Shown here: in pieces, positions 41,928-52,256 of the stretch
Position numbering within the stretch: the first letter of the stretch is position 1
Layout of the letters: every line of letters starts with the position of its first letter
DNA from: Corallococcus macrosporus DSM 14697
GTDB lineage: Bacteria > Myxococcota > Myxococcia > Myxococcales > Myxococcaceae
Direction of reading: 5' to 3'
Assembly: GCF_002305895.1 (NCBI RefSeq)
Contig: NZ_CP022203.1
Coordinates: forward strand, 3,450,501 to 3,514,500
DNA length: 64,000 bases
The notes under the pieces: model-generated
Database searches by the model: none
What the model saw: only the letters and a program-made list of their open reading frames with translations
Told to the model about the DNA's origin: nothing
Program-made: the position numbers and the translations under genes

Positions 41928-42215
41928 TCACTTCTTGCGGAACAGCGCCTCCGCGGCGCTCAGCAGCGCGTCCCGGCGCTCCTTCTCATGGAGGCCGCCT
42001 TCGCCAATCTGGAACAGCTCACAGAAGTTGGCGCCGTCCTTGTCCTTGGGGACCTCGGCGAAGGGCTCCTTGCACTCCTTCGCCACGCCCAGGTCGAAGT
42101 GCCGGCAGTTGCGGCACGAACGGATGTCCTCTCCGCAGTGGGGACAGGCGTCCCGCCGGCCCACCTGGTTCGCGATGATGTCGAGCCGGTGTCCACAGTG
42201 CGCGCAGCCGGGCAT
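41928..42215 (-). CDS. Small zinc-ribbon-like protein
   Basis: A 95-residue protein with N-terminal metal-binding cysteines: CAHC near the start, CPHC after 20 residues, then CRNC. It therefore has a zinc-ribbon-like first half. A polar second half (HFDLGVAKECKEPF, then EKERRDALLSAAEALF) follows. The ATG at 42215 is preferred over one 12 bases upstream because GGAGG then lies five bases before it. No exact function is known; neighbours give no clue. Confidence 0.7.
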   Translation of the reverse strand: MPGCAHCGHRLDIIANQVGRRDACPHCGEDIRSCRNCRHFDLGVAKECKEPFAEVPKDKDGANFCELFQIGEGGLHEKERRDALLSAAEALFRKK

Positions 42216-42275
42216 GGCCTCCTCCATGAGACGAGGCCGCCATTGTGCCAGCGGCCCACCGCCCCCGGCGAGCCC

Positions 42276-42698
42276 TCAGCGCTGCGGACTGGGCATCAAG
42301 CCTTGAACGGACTCCTGGGAGGCGGGCTCCCGGGCGGCGCCTTCCTGCGCGCCGCCGCCCGTGGCGTCGAGCAACTGGTCGTTCAGCCGCTTGAGGAGGA
42401 ACAGCAGGTACGCGGACACCGCCGCGATGGCCGCCGCCAGCACGCCCAGCAGCATGCCGCGCTGCCACACATGCGCCTTCTCCAGGATGACCCGCCGCTC
42501 GGCGAACGTCTTGAGCTGCGCGTCCGCCGCGGCGCCGTCCAGCCGCTCCGCGTAGTCCTCCGCCTGGGCGGTGCCACGCTCCATCAACCACTGGCCCTGC
42601 ACCTGGAGGGCGTCCGCGCGGGTGTAGCAGTAGGCGGCGCCCCCCGCCGACAGCAGGGCGATGCACAGCGCCGTCATCACGCTCCGGGTGGTGCCCAT
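42276..42698 (-). CDS. Small membrane protein, two helices
   Basis: A 140-residue protein with a hydrophobic helix at residues 8-23 and another at about 80-103 (GMLLGVLAAAIAAVSAYLLF), separated by a charged helical stretch likely in the periplasm and followed by a Gly/Ala/Gln-rich tail. GGAGG lies seven bases before the start. No family is recognised. It is encoded in the same direction as the zinc-ribbon gene, 60 bases upstream of it. Confidence 0.65.
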   Translation of the reverse strand: MGTTRSVMTALCIALLSAGGAAYCYTRADALQVQGQWLMERGTAQAEDYAERLDGAAADAQLKTFAERRVILEKAHVWQRGMLLGVLAAAIAAVSAYLLFLLKRLNDQLLDATGGGAQEGAAREPASQESVQGLMPSPQR

Positions 42699-42794
42699 CC
42701 AACGTCCTCCGGACTGGCCGTTGCACGGGCAGTGACACCCGCGACTGCTCCGGCTTCCCGAAGACAGTAGCGGATGCTAGGGAGCCCCTCTGAC

Positions 42795-43415
42795 ATGGGC
42801 AAGCCCTACCGTCCTAAAGACCACTATTTCCAGAAGGCCAAGCAAGAAGGCCTGCGGGCTCGTTCGGCCTTCAAGGTCGATGAGCTCATCAAGCGCTTCC
42901 CCATGGTGAAGAAGGGGCACGTGGTGCTCGACCTGGGCGCGGCGCCGGGGGGCTTCCTCCAGATATTGGCGGAGGCCGTGGGCCCCAAGGGCCGCGTCAT
43001 CGGCGTGGACATCGTCGCCATCCGTCCCTTCAGTCAGCCCTTCGTGCAGACGGCGGTGCTGGACGTGCTCGCGGACGACTTCGACGCGAAGCTGCTGGAG
43101 CTCCACGACGGCCTCTTCGACGCCGTCATCTCCGACATGGCGCCCAAGACGAGCGGCATCAAGGCCACCGACGAGGCCCGCAGCCTGCGGCTGGCGGGCA
43201 AGGCGCTGGAGGTGTCCGCCACGCGGGGCAGGCCGGGCTCGTCCTTCGTGGCCAAGGTCTTCATGGGCCGTGACTTCGAGGACTTCCGCAACCAGCTCCG
43301 CGCCCTCTTCGAGGAGGTGAAGGTGGTCCGCCCGGAGGCCACCCGCGGCGCCAGCATGGAGGTCTACCTGGTGGGGCTTCGCCGCCGCGCGCCAGAGGCC
43401 CCCGAGGCGACCTGA
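42795..43415 (+). CDS. rlmE: 23S rRNA 2'-O-ribose methyltransferase RlmE (FtsJ)
   Basis: Methylates the ribose of U2552 in 23S rRNA using S-adenosylmethionine, late in 50S assembly. 206 residues with the FtsJ K-D-K-E tetrad: Lys in RARSAFKVDEL, Asp in AVISDMAPKTSG, Lys in SFVAKVFMG and Glu in SMEVYLVGL. The SAM loop is VLDLGAAPGGFLQ. The ATG at 42795 is used, giving the family N-terminus KPYRPKDHYFQKAK. It stands alone ahead of the alpha-2-macroglobulin gene. Confidence 0.95.
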   Translation: MGKPYRPKDHYFQKAKQEGLRARSAFKVDELIKRFPMVKKGHVVLDLGAAPGGFLQILAEAVGPKGRVIGVDIVAIRPFSQPFVQTAVLDVLADDFDAKLLELHDGLFDAVISDMAPKTSGIKATDEARSLRLAGKALEVSATRGRPGSSFVAKVFMGRDFEDFRNQLRALFEEVKVVRPEATRGASMEVYLVGLRRRAPEAPEAT

Positions 43416-43463
43416 CGTTCATTGTGGAACGTCCGGGTGCCCGGCTGTGTCTAGAGTGCCGAC

Positions 43464-46400
43464 ATGCACCGGACTCCCTGGACCCGCGCACCCCTCCTTC
43501 GCTTCTGGCTGCTCTCCCTGCTGCTGCTGGCCTCGCCCGTGCTGGGGCAGGGCAAGGCGCCTCCGTCGTGGAAGGCCATCGAGGCGATGGTCGACGAGCA
43601 GAAGCTGGAGGCCGCCGCCCAGGCCTCCGAGGCCCGCCTGACGCGGGCCAGGGCCCAGGGCGACGAGGCCGACTGGACGCGGGCCCTGGTGCGCACGGTG
43701 CAACTTCGCACCGCGCTGCATGGCCATGAAACGGCGGTGCGCTTCCTGCGCGAGCAGCCCTGGCCCAAGGGCGTGCTGCACCGCGCGACGCTGAACCTCT
43801 TCTACGCGAGCACGCTCGTCACCTACGCGCAGGTCCATGGCTGGGAGGTTCGCCAGCGCGAGGCCGTGGCGTCCACCGGGCCGGTGGACCTCAAGTCGTG
43901 GACGTACGAGGAGATTCTCACCGAGGCGCAGCGGGCCTACGAGGAGGTCTGGAAGCAGCGGCAGCAGCTCGGCGGCGAGCCGCTGAAGGCGCTGGCCGAG
44001 TACGTGAAGCCCAACACCTACCCGGTGGGCCTGCGCTCCACGGTGCGGGACGCCGTGTCCTACCTGCGCGTGGCCCTGCTGGCGGACAGCTCGCACTGGC
44101 GGCCCGAGCAGGCCAACGAGGTCTACCGCCTGGACCTGGGCGCGCTCCTGGAGGGGACGCCCACGGCGGCGCTGGCGGACCCCGGCGTCCATCCGCTGGT
44201 GAAGGTGGCGGCGGTGCTCGGGGACCTGGAGGCGTGGCACCAGGCGGCGGGCCGGCGCGAGTCCGTGCTGGAGGCCCGGCTGCAACGCTACGCGGTGCTG
44301 CACCAGCACTTCACGGACAAGGAGGACCGGACCCGCATCCGCCAGCACCTGGCCGCCTTCCTGCCCGCGTTCCGCGACGCGTCCTGGTCCACCATGGGGC
44401 AGGCGCAGCTCGCGGAGCTGGAGCACGCGGCGGACCACGCGGTGAAGGCCCATGCGCTGGCGAAGGCCTGCGCGGCCACCCATCCCCAGTCCAAGGGGGC
44501 GCAGCGCTGCCAGGCGCTGGTGAGCGCCATCGAGGCGCCCGAGTTCAGCATGGGCACGCTGTCGTCGGACGGCCCGCGCCGCCGCTCCATCGAGGTCACC
44601 CACCGCAACGTGTCCACGCTGCACTTCCGCGCGTACGCGTTCGACCTGGAGAAGCGGCTGACCCGGGTGGATGACTACAACGTGCTGCCAGAGGGCGAGA
44701 AGCTGCGCGCCCTGGTGAAGAGCCAGCGCGCCGTGGCCACCTGGAGCGTGCCGCTGCCGAAGACGGGGGACTTCCGGGAGCACCGCACCTTCGTCACGCC
44801 GCCGCTCACGGCGCGGGGCACGTACATCATCACGGCGTCCGCCCATGAGGACTACCGCGCCACGGGCAACCGCATCGTCGCGGTGTACCTGACGGTGACG
44901 CACTGGGTGCTCATCACGCGCGGCGTGGGGGGGCGGCTCCTGGAGGTCCGCGTGGTGGACGGGGACACGGGCCAGCCCGTGCCCAAGGTCCCCCTGCGGC
45001 TCATCCGCATGGACTACCAGCGCGGCTTCAGCGAGGCGGCGCGCGGCACCTCGGACGCGGACGGCATGGCCTCCTTCGACTCGGTTCCGGGCGAGGGCTA
45101 CCGCAACTTCATCCTGGTGGCCGGCCGGGGCCGCGACGCGCTGATGCACCCCGGCCACATCCCGTTCTACAAACGCCATGAGCCCGGGGACAGGCAGTCC
45201 TCGCTCGTCTTCACCGACCGCGCCGTGTACCGGCCCCAGCAGAAGGTGCAGTGGAAGGCGGTGGCCTACAGCGGCCGGGGTGAGCAGGCGCGCTACCAGA
45301 CGCTGCCGAACCATCCGCTCCACGTGACGCTGGTGGACCCGAACTACCAGGTGGTGGAGTCCCGCGAGGTCCGCACCAATGACTTCGGCTCGGCGGCGGG
45401 CGAGTTCACCATCCCCACCGGCCGGATGCTGGGCGCGTGGGCCGTGCGCGTGAGCGCGGGCGGCACCGCGCGGATTCGCGTGGAGGAGTACAAGCGCCCC
45501 ACCTTCGAGGTGACGCTGAAGGACGCCAAGGCGCCGCTGCGGCTCAACCGGCCCGCGACGTTCCACGGCGAGGCCCGTTACTACTTCGGCATGCCGGTGA
45601 CGTCCGGCGCCGTGCGGTGGCGCGCGTTCCGCGAGCCGGTGCTGCCCTGGTGGTGGTGGGGCCGCGCGCACGCTGGCGCCCGGGAGCGCCAGGTGGTGGC
45701 GACGGGCACCTCGTCGCTGGGCGCGGATGGAGGCTTCACCATCGGCTTCACGCCCGAGGCGGATGAGCGGTCCGCGGCGACGCCGGGGCTGACGTGGCGT
45801 TACCGCATCGAGGCGGACGCGACGGACGAGGGCGGGGAGACGCGCTCGGCCAGCCGCGCCTTCCGGCTGGGCTTCGTCGCCGTGGAGACGCGCGTGGACC
45901 TGGAGACGGGCTTCGCCCGCGAGGGCACCCCGGCCGAGGTCCGGCTGACGCGCGCCACGTTGGATGGGGCGCCGCAGCCGGGGCCCGGCACGTGGCGGCT
46001 GGTGGCGCTCAAGCAGCCCGCGCAGCCGCTGCTGCCCGCGGACGAGCCCCAGGGCCTGCCGGAGTACAAGGACCCCGAGGCACGCTTCACCCCCACGCCC
46101 GGCGACAGCCTGCGCCCCCGGTGGTTCGGCACGTGGTCGCCGGATTCCGCCATCCGCGGCTGGGCGGATGGGGAGGAGCGGGCGAAGGGCGCGGTGGAGC
46201 ACGACGCGGAAGGGGTGGCCGTGCTCAAGCTGCCGCCGCTCAAGCCGGGGGCGTACCGGCTGCACTACGAGACGAAGGACGCGTTCGGACAGACGTACAC
46301 CGTGGGGCGCGAGCTGCTGGTGGCTGGCCGGTCGACGCCCCTCGCGGTCCCCGCGGCGCTTGCGGCCGAGCGGGAGACGGTGCGGGTGGGCGAGGTGGCG

Positions 46401-49400
46401 CGGCTGCTGGCCGTGTCGGGGTTCCAGGGGCAGCCGCTGCTGCTCGACCTCTACCAGGGAGAGCGCCGCGTCTGGCGGCGTGAGCTCACCGGGGGGCGGT
46501 CCTCCACGGTGGTGGAGGTGCCCGTGACGGCGGAGCTGCGCGGCGGCTTCACCGTGGTGCTGTCGACGGTGCGGGACTACCAGTACATCAGCCTCTCGAA
46601 GTCGCTCTTCGTGCCCTGGGACGACAAGGAGCTGAAGCTGGAGTTCGCCACCTTCCGCGACACGCTGCGCCCGGGCGCGAAGGAGACCTGGCGGGTGACG
46701 GTGCGGGGGCCGAAGGGGGCGAAGGTGGAGGCGGGCACGGCCGAGCTGCTCGCGTACATGTACGACCAGTCCCTGGACCTGTTCGCGAAGCAGAACCCGC
46801 CCAGCGTGGCGTCGCTGTATCCCCAGCGGCACGCGTACCTGAACGTGAATCCGTCAGTGGGCCTGAGTGACACCCGCTGGGTGGTGAATGACCGGTATGG
46901 CGAGGTGGCGGGCTGGAAGCGGCCCGAGCCGGACACCCTGCGCTTCGAGGATGGCTGGGGCCTGGGCGGCCCGGGACGGCGGCGGAGCCGGCAGATGCTG
47001 CGCGGTGGCGGCTTCGGTGGCGCGCGGGAGGCGGCGAATCGGGCGGCCGCGCCCCTGGCCGTGGCGGCGCCGCCGGCTCCGGCCGCACCACCGCCACCGC
47101 CTCCGTCGCCCGCTGAGGGGGCTGCCCAATCCGGAGTGGTGACGGAGGCGAGGAAGGACGGGGCCCGGGGCGCGGGGCCGCGAGCCCGGAAGCGGCGGAG
47201 GGCCTGCGCTCCAACTTCGCGGAGACGGCGTTCTGGCTGCCCCAGGTGCTCACCGGGGCGGATGGCTCGGCGACGCTGGAGTTCACCGTGCCGGATTCGG
47301 TGACGGCGTGGAGCGTCTGGGTCCACGCCCTCACCCGGGACTTGAAGGGCGGCTCGCTGCAGCGCACCTCCCGCAGCGTGAAGGAGCTGATGGTGCGCCC
47401 CTACGTGCCGCGCTTCCTCCGCGAGGGGGACCGCGCGGTGCTGGAGGTGATGGTGAACAACGCGGGCGCGCAGCCGATGCAGGGCACGCTCACGTTGGAC
47501 ATCGTGGACCCGGACTCGCGGAAGAGCATGCTGGCGGACTTCGGCGTGCAGCAGGCCTCTCAGGCCTTCAACGTGGCGGCGGGGAAGGGGACGCGGCTGC
47601 GCTTCCCGCTCACCACGCCCACCCGGGTGGGGACGGTGGCCTTCCGCGTGGAGGCGCGCACGGCGAGCCACAGCGACGGCGAGCTGCGCCCGCTGCCGCT
47701 GCTGCCCGGCCGGATGCACCTGGCGCAGTCGCGCTTCGTCACGCTGAAGGGCAAGGACTCCAAGACGATGACGTTCGAGGACCTGCGCGCGGGCGGTGAC
47801 GCGACGCGGGTGAACGAACAGCTCGTCGTCACGGTGGACACGCAGTTGTTCTATTCGGCGCTCCAGGCCCTGCCGTACCTGGTGAACTACCCCTACGAGT
47901 GCACGGAGCAGACGCTCAACCGCTTCGTGTCCACGGGCATCCTGTCCAGCCTGTACGGGCAGTACCCGTCGGTGGCGCGGATGGCGAAGCAGCTCAGCGA
48001 GCGCTCCACGCCGTTGGAGACGTGGGACTCGGTGGACCCCAACCGGAAGATGGCCCTGGAGGAGACGCCCTGGCTGGAGCTGGCCAGGGGCGGCGCGGGG
48101 CCCGAGGCCGGACTGGTGAAGGTGTTGGATCCGAAGGTGGCCGCCGCCGAGCGCACGTCCGCGCTGGCGAAGCTGCGCAAGGCGCAGACGTCCAGCGGCG
48201 GCTTCCCCTGGTGGCCGGGGGGCCCGCCGTCGCCGTACATGACGCTCTACATCGTGCACGGCCTGTCCCGCGCGATGGAGTTCGGCGTGGAGGTGCCACC
48301 GGAAATCACGCGCGCCGCCTGGGGCTACCTGGCGCGGCACTTCCGCGAGGAGTACGCGACGAAGCTGATGAAGGAGGGACGCGGCTGGGAGTTCCTCACC
48401 TTCCTCAACTACACGGCCTCCGCGTATCCGAACGCGCGCTACACCGGGGACGCGCTCACGGCGGCGGAGCGGGAGCGGATGCTCGCCTTCAGCTACAAGC
48501 ACTGGAAGCAGCACTCGCCGTACCTCAAGGGCTACCTGGCGCTGACGCTGAAGCGGGTGGGGCGCGCCGCGGACGCCAGGCGCGTCTGGGAGAGCGTCAT
48601 GGACTCGGCGAAGACGAGCGCCGAGCTGGGCACGTACTGGGCGCCAGAGGACCGGAGCTGGCTCTGGTACAACGACACCACGGAGACGCACGCCTTCGCG
48701 CTGCGCACGCTGACGGAGCTGAACCCGAAGGACGCCCGCCGCGAGGGCCTGGTCCAGTGGCTGCTGCTGGACAAGAAGCTCAACCACTGGAAGTCCACCC
48801 GCGCCACGGCGGAGTCGCTGTACGCGCTGGTGAAGTACCTCCAGGCGGAGGGCGCGCTGGGCGTGCGCGAGGACGCCCAGGTGACGGTGGGCCCGCGCGT
48901 GGTGCGCATGTCCTTCTCTCCGGACGAGTACACGGGCAAGAAGAACCAGGTCGTCGTGCCCGGGCCGGAGCTGGACCCGGCGACGATGAGCTCGGTGGTG
49001 GTGGAGAAGACGACGCCGGGCTTCGCCTTCGCGTCCGCGACGTGGCACTTCTCCACGGAGAAGCTGCCGGACAGCGAGCGCGGGGACTTCTTCCAGGTGT
49101 CGCGGCGCTACTTCCTGCGCGAGCGGCAGGGGCGTGAGGCCACGCTGGTGCCGCTGGCGGAGGGCGCCGTCGTGCTGCCCGGGGACGAGGTGGAGGTGCA
49201 GCTCTCCCTGCGCGCGAAGCACGCGGCGGAGTACGTGCACCTGAGAGACCCTCGCGCCGCGGGCCTGGAGCCGGAGAACGTGCAGTCCCGCCACCGCTGG
49301 GACCTGGGCATCGCCTGGTACGAGGAGACGCGGGACTCCGGCACCAACTTCTTCTTCGAGCGGCTGCCCGCCGGTGAGTACACCTTCAAGTACCGGCTGC

Positions 49401-49516
49401 GCGCCAACATGGGCGGCCAGTTCAAGGTGGGCCCCGCCACCGTGCAGTCCATGTACGCGCCGGAGTTCACCGCGTACTCGGCCGGGAATGTGCTCACGGT
49501 GGGCGCGGCGAAGTAG
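43464..49516 (+). pseudogene. Alpha-2-macroglobulin family protein, very large, interrupted by one frameshift
   Basis: Bacterial alpha-2-macroglobulins trap proteases in the periplasm or at the surface through a thioester. Residues 1-1235 read in one frame from a signal peptide (...LLLLASPVLGQG), with macroglobulin-type beta domains (SLVFTDRAVYRPQQKVQWKA split as FTDRAVYRPQQ and VQWKA). The frame breaks in a Gly/Ala/Pro-rich, bait-like segment between about 47117 and 47185, where several GGGG runs occur. Adding one base rejoins NFAETAFWLPQV and the rest to 49516. The thioester motif YECTEQ (Cys codon 47900) is intact. Restored length is about 2017 residues. Real lesion or assembly error are both possible. 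Confidence 0.85.
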
Positions 49517-49536
49517 CGCGCGGCGCCGCGGGGAGT

Positions 49537-49550
49537 GGGCCGCTCGGCCC
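49537..49550. terminator. Short hairpin between converging genes
   Basis: GGGCCG (49537-49542) and CGGCCC (49545-49550) form a compact hairpin 20 bases past the alpha-2-macroglobulin stop and just before the converging EndoU gene end. No U-run. Confidence 0.3.
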
Positions 49551-49554
49551 GGGC

Positions 49555-50841
49555 TCATTCCCCGCAGGTGGCCTCGTCGTCCGTGGGGTGCAGGGTGGCG
49601 ATGCCGTAGGTGCCGTTGCGCGTGCCGCACCAGATGCGCCAGTTCGTGCCGCCCAGGTCCGGCGCCGAGTACACGCCGCCTTCCTTCCTGGCCCCGCCGC
49701 GCGCGCAGCACCTCGCGAAGGCCCGCGTGCCAATGGACATGATGCCCACCGCGTCCGGCGAGCGCGAGAAGCCGCCGATGTGCTTCTTCCCGCAGGACCA
49801 GGGGGCCACGCCCTTGAAGCGGATGGTGTAGGCGTCCCCCTTCAAGGCCGCGCCGCCGCGCGCCGGGCCCTGGTAGCAGATGCGCCCCTCCGCCTCGAGC
49901 TGCGCATAGCGCGGCAGGAAGTGGAGCCCCCCAATGGGCCCGCGCTGCCAGTCGTCTCCGCAGAAGACGTGCGTGAAGGCGTTGCGAGGCCCCGTGCTGA
50001 CCCAGAGCCCCGTGAGCCAGTCGATGTTGGCCTGCCGCGCGCCGGGGCGGCCCGCCACCGACAGGGCTCGCTGGAGGCGGGCGTCGTCATAGTGCCGGGA
50101 GAGGAAGCGCCGGACGTCGCCCTCGCTCACGCTGGCGTCTGGCCGCGCGGGGCACAGCGCCAGCACCTCGCGGTCCATGGCGGACAGGGCCGGTGGCTTC
50201 GCGAACAACGGCGCGCTGTCACACGTCGTCGCGCAGCCGGTGGCCGGCTTCCAACTCACCGGGGCCGCCTGTTCCTCGTCCGAATCGCCGGTGTCTTCGT
50301 CCGCCACGCCCTGGACGGCGGCGCTGCCCGCTGGACCTCTGAGCACGACCTGCCGTCCCTCGGCGGGAGCTCCCGGGGCTGAAGCCCGGCCTGCCTCCGC
50401 CAGCCGCTGCCGCCGGGCACCGCTGCTCGCAGGTGGCGAGTCGCTCGCGATGTTTCCGGCCTCCGCGCGGGAGCGCCCGTCCGTCGCCTCGCGCCGGGCG
50501 CCACCTCCCGCGACGCCCCGCGCCCGTTGCTCTGCGTGGGCCCGGTCCGCGGCCACCAGGTCCGCGGCGCTGGGGGCGGCGGACGCGGTGGACTCCGGCG
50601 CGCCATCACACAGCACCCAGCCCTCGGTGGACGCGCCTTGCAGCTTGCACCAGGCGCGGCTGGGGCCGCCCTTCTTCACCAGTGGGTAGGGCCGTCCGGC
50701 CTCCACCGTGAAGACGACCTTGCGGGACTCGGGCTGCTCGACGGCGTCCACCGCGACGTCGGACACGAAGACGCCGCGGGCCGCGAGCGCCGGCAGCGAC
50801 ACGCCCAGCAACAGGGCAAGACAGGGGAGGGGAAGACGCAT
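49555..50841 (-). CDS. Secreted EndoU-like nuclease with SH3-like N-terminal domain
   Basis: A 428-residue exported protein (signal MRLPLPCLALLLGVSLPALA). Residues 40-80 resemble an SH3-type domain (RAWCKLQG, TEGWVLCDG), 85-215 form a low-complexity linker, and 220-428 look like the EndoU ribonuclease fold. Likely active residues are His291 (FTHVFCGD), His307 (GGLHFLPRY) and Lys352/353 (GKKHIGGF), with the family-like SPDAVGIMSIGT segment. EndoU domains cut RNA and are common as secreted toxins. No immunity gene is evident next to it. The domain call is moderate, made from motif spacing alone. Confidence 0.6.
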   Translation of the reverse strand: MRLPLPCLALLLGVSLPALAARGVFVSDVAVDAVEQPESRKVVFTVEAGRPYPLVKKGGPSRAWCKLQGASTEGWVLCDGAPESTASAAPSAADLVAADRAHAEQRARGVAGGGARREATDGRSRAEAGNIASDSPPASSGARRQRLAEAGRASAPGAPAEGRQVVLRGPAGSAAVQGVADEDTGDSDEEQAAPVSWKPATGCATTCDSAPLFAKPPALSAMDREVLALCPARPDASVSEGDVRRFLSRHYDDARLQRALSVAGRPGARQANIDWLTGLWVSTGPRNAFTHVFCGDDWQRGPIGGLHFLPRYAQLEAEGRICYQGPARGGAALKGDAYTIRFKGVAPWSCGKKHIGGFSRSPDAVGIMSIGTRAFARCCARGGARKEGGVYSAPDLGGTNWRIWCGTRNGTYGIATLHPTDDEATCGE

Positions 50842-50937
50842 GGCGCACGGGAGTCTACAGCAGTCCCCGCCGCGCCCCTCGGGAGGAGGGGCCGGGGAGT
50901 CATCCTGCGCCTGCGACGGCCGTCACCGGCCGGAGAT

Positions 50938-52200
50938 TCAACCGAGCTTCACGCGGGCCGCCTTCAGCTTGCCCACCTGCACCGTGTACTCCCCGGCGCC
51001 CAGCTCCGCCTTGGCGTCCGTCACCTTCTCGCCGTTGACGCGCACGCCGCCCTGCGCCATCAGCTTGCGCGCCTCGGTGGCCGAGGCCACCAGCTTCGTC
51101 TCCGGGAGCAGCTTCGTCACCGGCAGCCTCTCCGCGCCGCCCAGGGACACCTCCACCAGGGGGAGCTCGTCCGTGGACAGCTCCTTCTTCGCGAAGCGCT
51201 TCTCGAAGTCCTCGGCGGCCTTCACCCCGGCCTCCGCGCCATGGAAGCGCGCCGTCATCTCCTGCGCGAAGGCGACCTTCGCCGCCTTGGGGTGCAGCGC
51301 GCCGGACTCCACCTGGGCGCGCATCTGCGCCAGCTCCTTGACGCTCTTGGAGGAGAGCAGCTCGTAGTACCGCCACATCAAGTCGTCGGTAATGCTCATC
51401 AGCTTGCCGAAGATGATGTTCGCCGGCTCGTCGATGCCCACGTAGTTGTCCAGGCTCTTGGACATCTTGGCGCCGGCAATCTTCCCCTCCACCAGCTTCG
51501 CGTCGAGCCCCTCCAGGATGGGCCCCGTCATGATGACCTGGGGCGCCATGCCGTCCTCCTTCATCAACTGCCGGCCCACCAGCAGGTTGAAGAGCTGATC
51601 CGTGGCACCCAGCTCCACGTCCGCCTTGAGCACCACGGAGTCGTAGCCCTGCAGGAGCGGGTAGAGGAACTCGTGGATGGAGATGGAGACCTCGCCGCGG
51701 AAGCGCTTCTTGAAGTCGTCGCGCTCCAGCATGCGCTGCACCGAGTAGCGCGAGGCGAGGCGAATCATCCCCTCCGTCCCCAGCGTGTCCAGCCAGGAGG
51801 AGTTGAAGCGCACCTGCGTCTTCGCCTCGTCCAGCACCTTGAAGACCTGCTTCTTGTAGGTCTCCGCGTTGGCCTTCACCTCGTCGCGCGTCAGCGCCGG
51901 GCGCGTGGCGTTGCGGCCCGTCGGGTCACCAATCAGCCCGGTGAAGTCGCCGATGAGGAACACCACCGTGTGGCCGAACTCCTGGAAGCGCCGCATGCGC
52001 GTCAGCAGCAGCGAGTGGCCCAGGTGCAGGTCCGGCCGGCTCGGGTCGAAGCCCGCCTTGATGATGAGCGGCTTGCCCGTGTCATACGAATGCCGAAGCT
52101 TCTTCTTCAGGTCTTCGGCCGAGTGGAGGTCCACCGTGCCACGGGTCACTTCTTCGAACTGCTCCTCGGGGGTCGCCTTGCGCAGCGCGTCCGGATTCAT
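50938..52200 (-). CDS. tyrS: Tyrosyl-tRNA synthetase
   Basis: Charges tRNA-Tyr with tyrosine. 420 residues, class I fold with HLGH (residues 59-62) as HIGH motif, GDFTGLIGDPTGR in the active site, and KMSKS at 245-249. A C-terminal S4 RNA-binding domain follows (KLMAQGGVRVNGEKVTDAKA). Length and motifs are complete. The downstream end is followed by a GC-rich stretch with a short hairpin (CCGGCCGGTGACGGCCG). Same direction as the phosphodiesterase gene upstream, 56 bases away. Confidence 0.96.
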   Translation of the reverse strand: MNPDALRKATPEEQFEEVTRGTVDLHSAEDLKKKLRHSYDTGKPLIIKAGFDPSRPDLHLGHSLLLTRMRRFQEFGHTVVFLIGDFTGLIGDPTGRNATRPALTRDEVKANAETYKKQVFKVLDEAKTQVRFNSSWLDTLGTEGMIRLASRYSVQRMLERDDFKKRFRGEVSISIHEFLYPLLQGYDSVVLKADVELGATDQLFNLLVGRQLMKEDGMAPQVIMTGPILEGLDAKLVEGKIAGAKMSKSLDNYVGIDEPANIIFGKLMSITDDLMWRYYELLSSKSVKELAQMRAQVESGALHPKAAKVAFAQEMTARFHGAEAGVKAAEDFEKRFAKKELSTDELPLVEVSLGGAERLPVTKLLPETKLVASATEARKLMAQGGVRVNGEKVTDAKAELGAGEYTVQVGKLKAARVKLG

Positions 52201-52256
52201 GGCGCCGCAAGCTACCCGAAGTGCGTCGGCCGTGGACGCACTTCCGCGCGGGTGTT

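Noticed and set aside
43419-46832. 1137-codon leftward frame opposite the alpha-2-macroglobulin gene
   Set aside because: Same antisense effect; composition is not protein-like, and the opposite strand has a signal peptide and known domains.
47246-49516. Second half of the alpha-2-macroglobulin as an independent gene
   Set aside because: No signal peptide or ribosome site, and the sequence continues the first half directly once one base is added.
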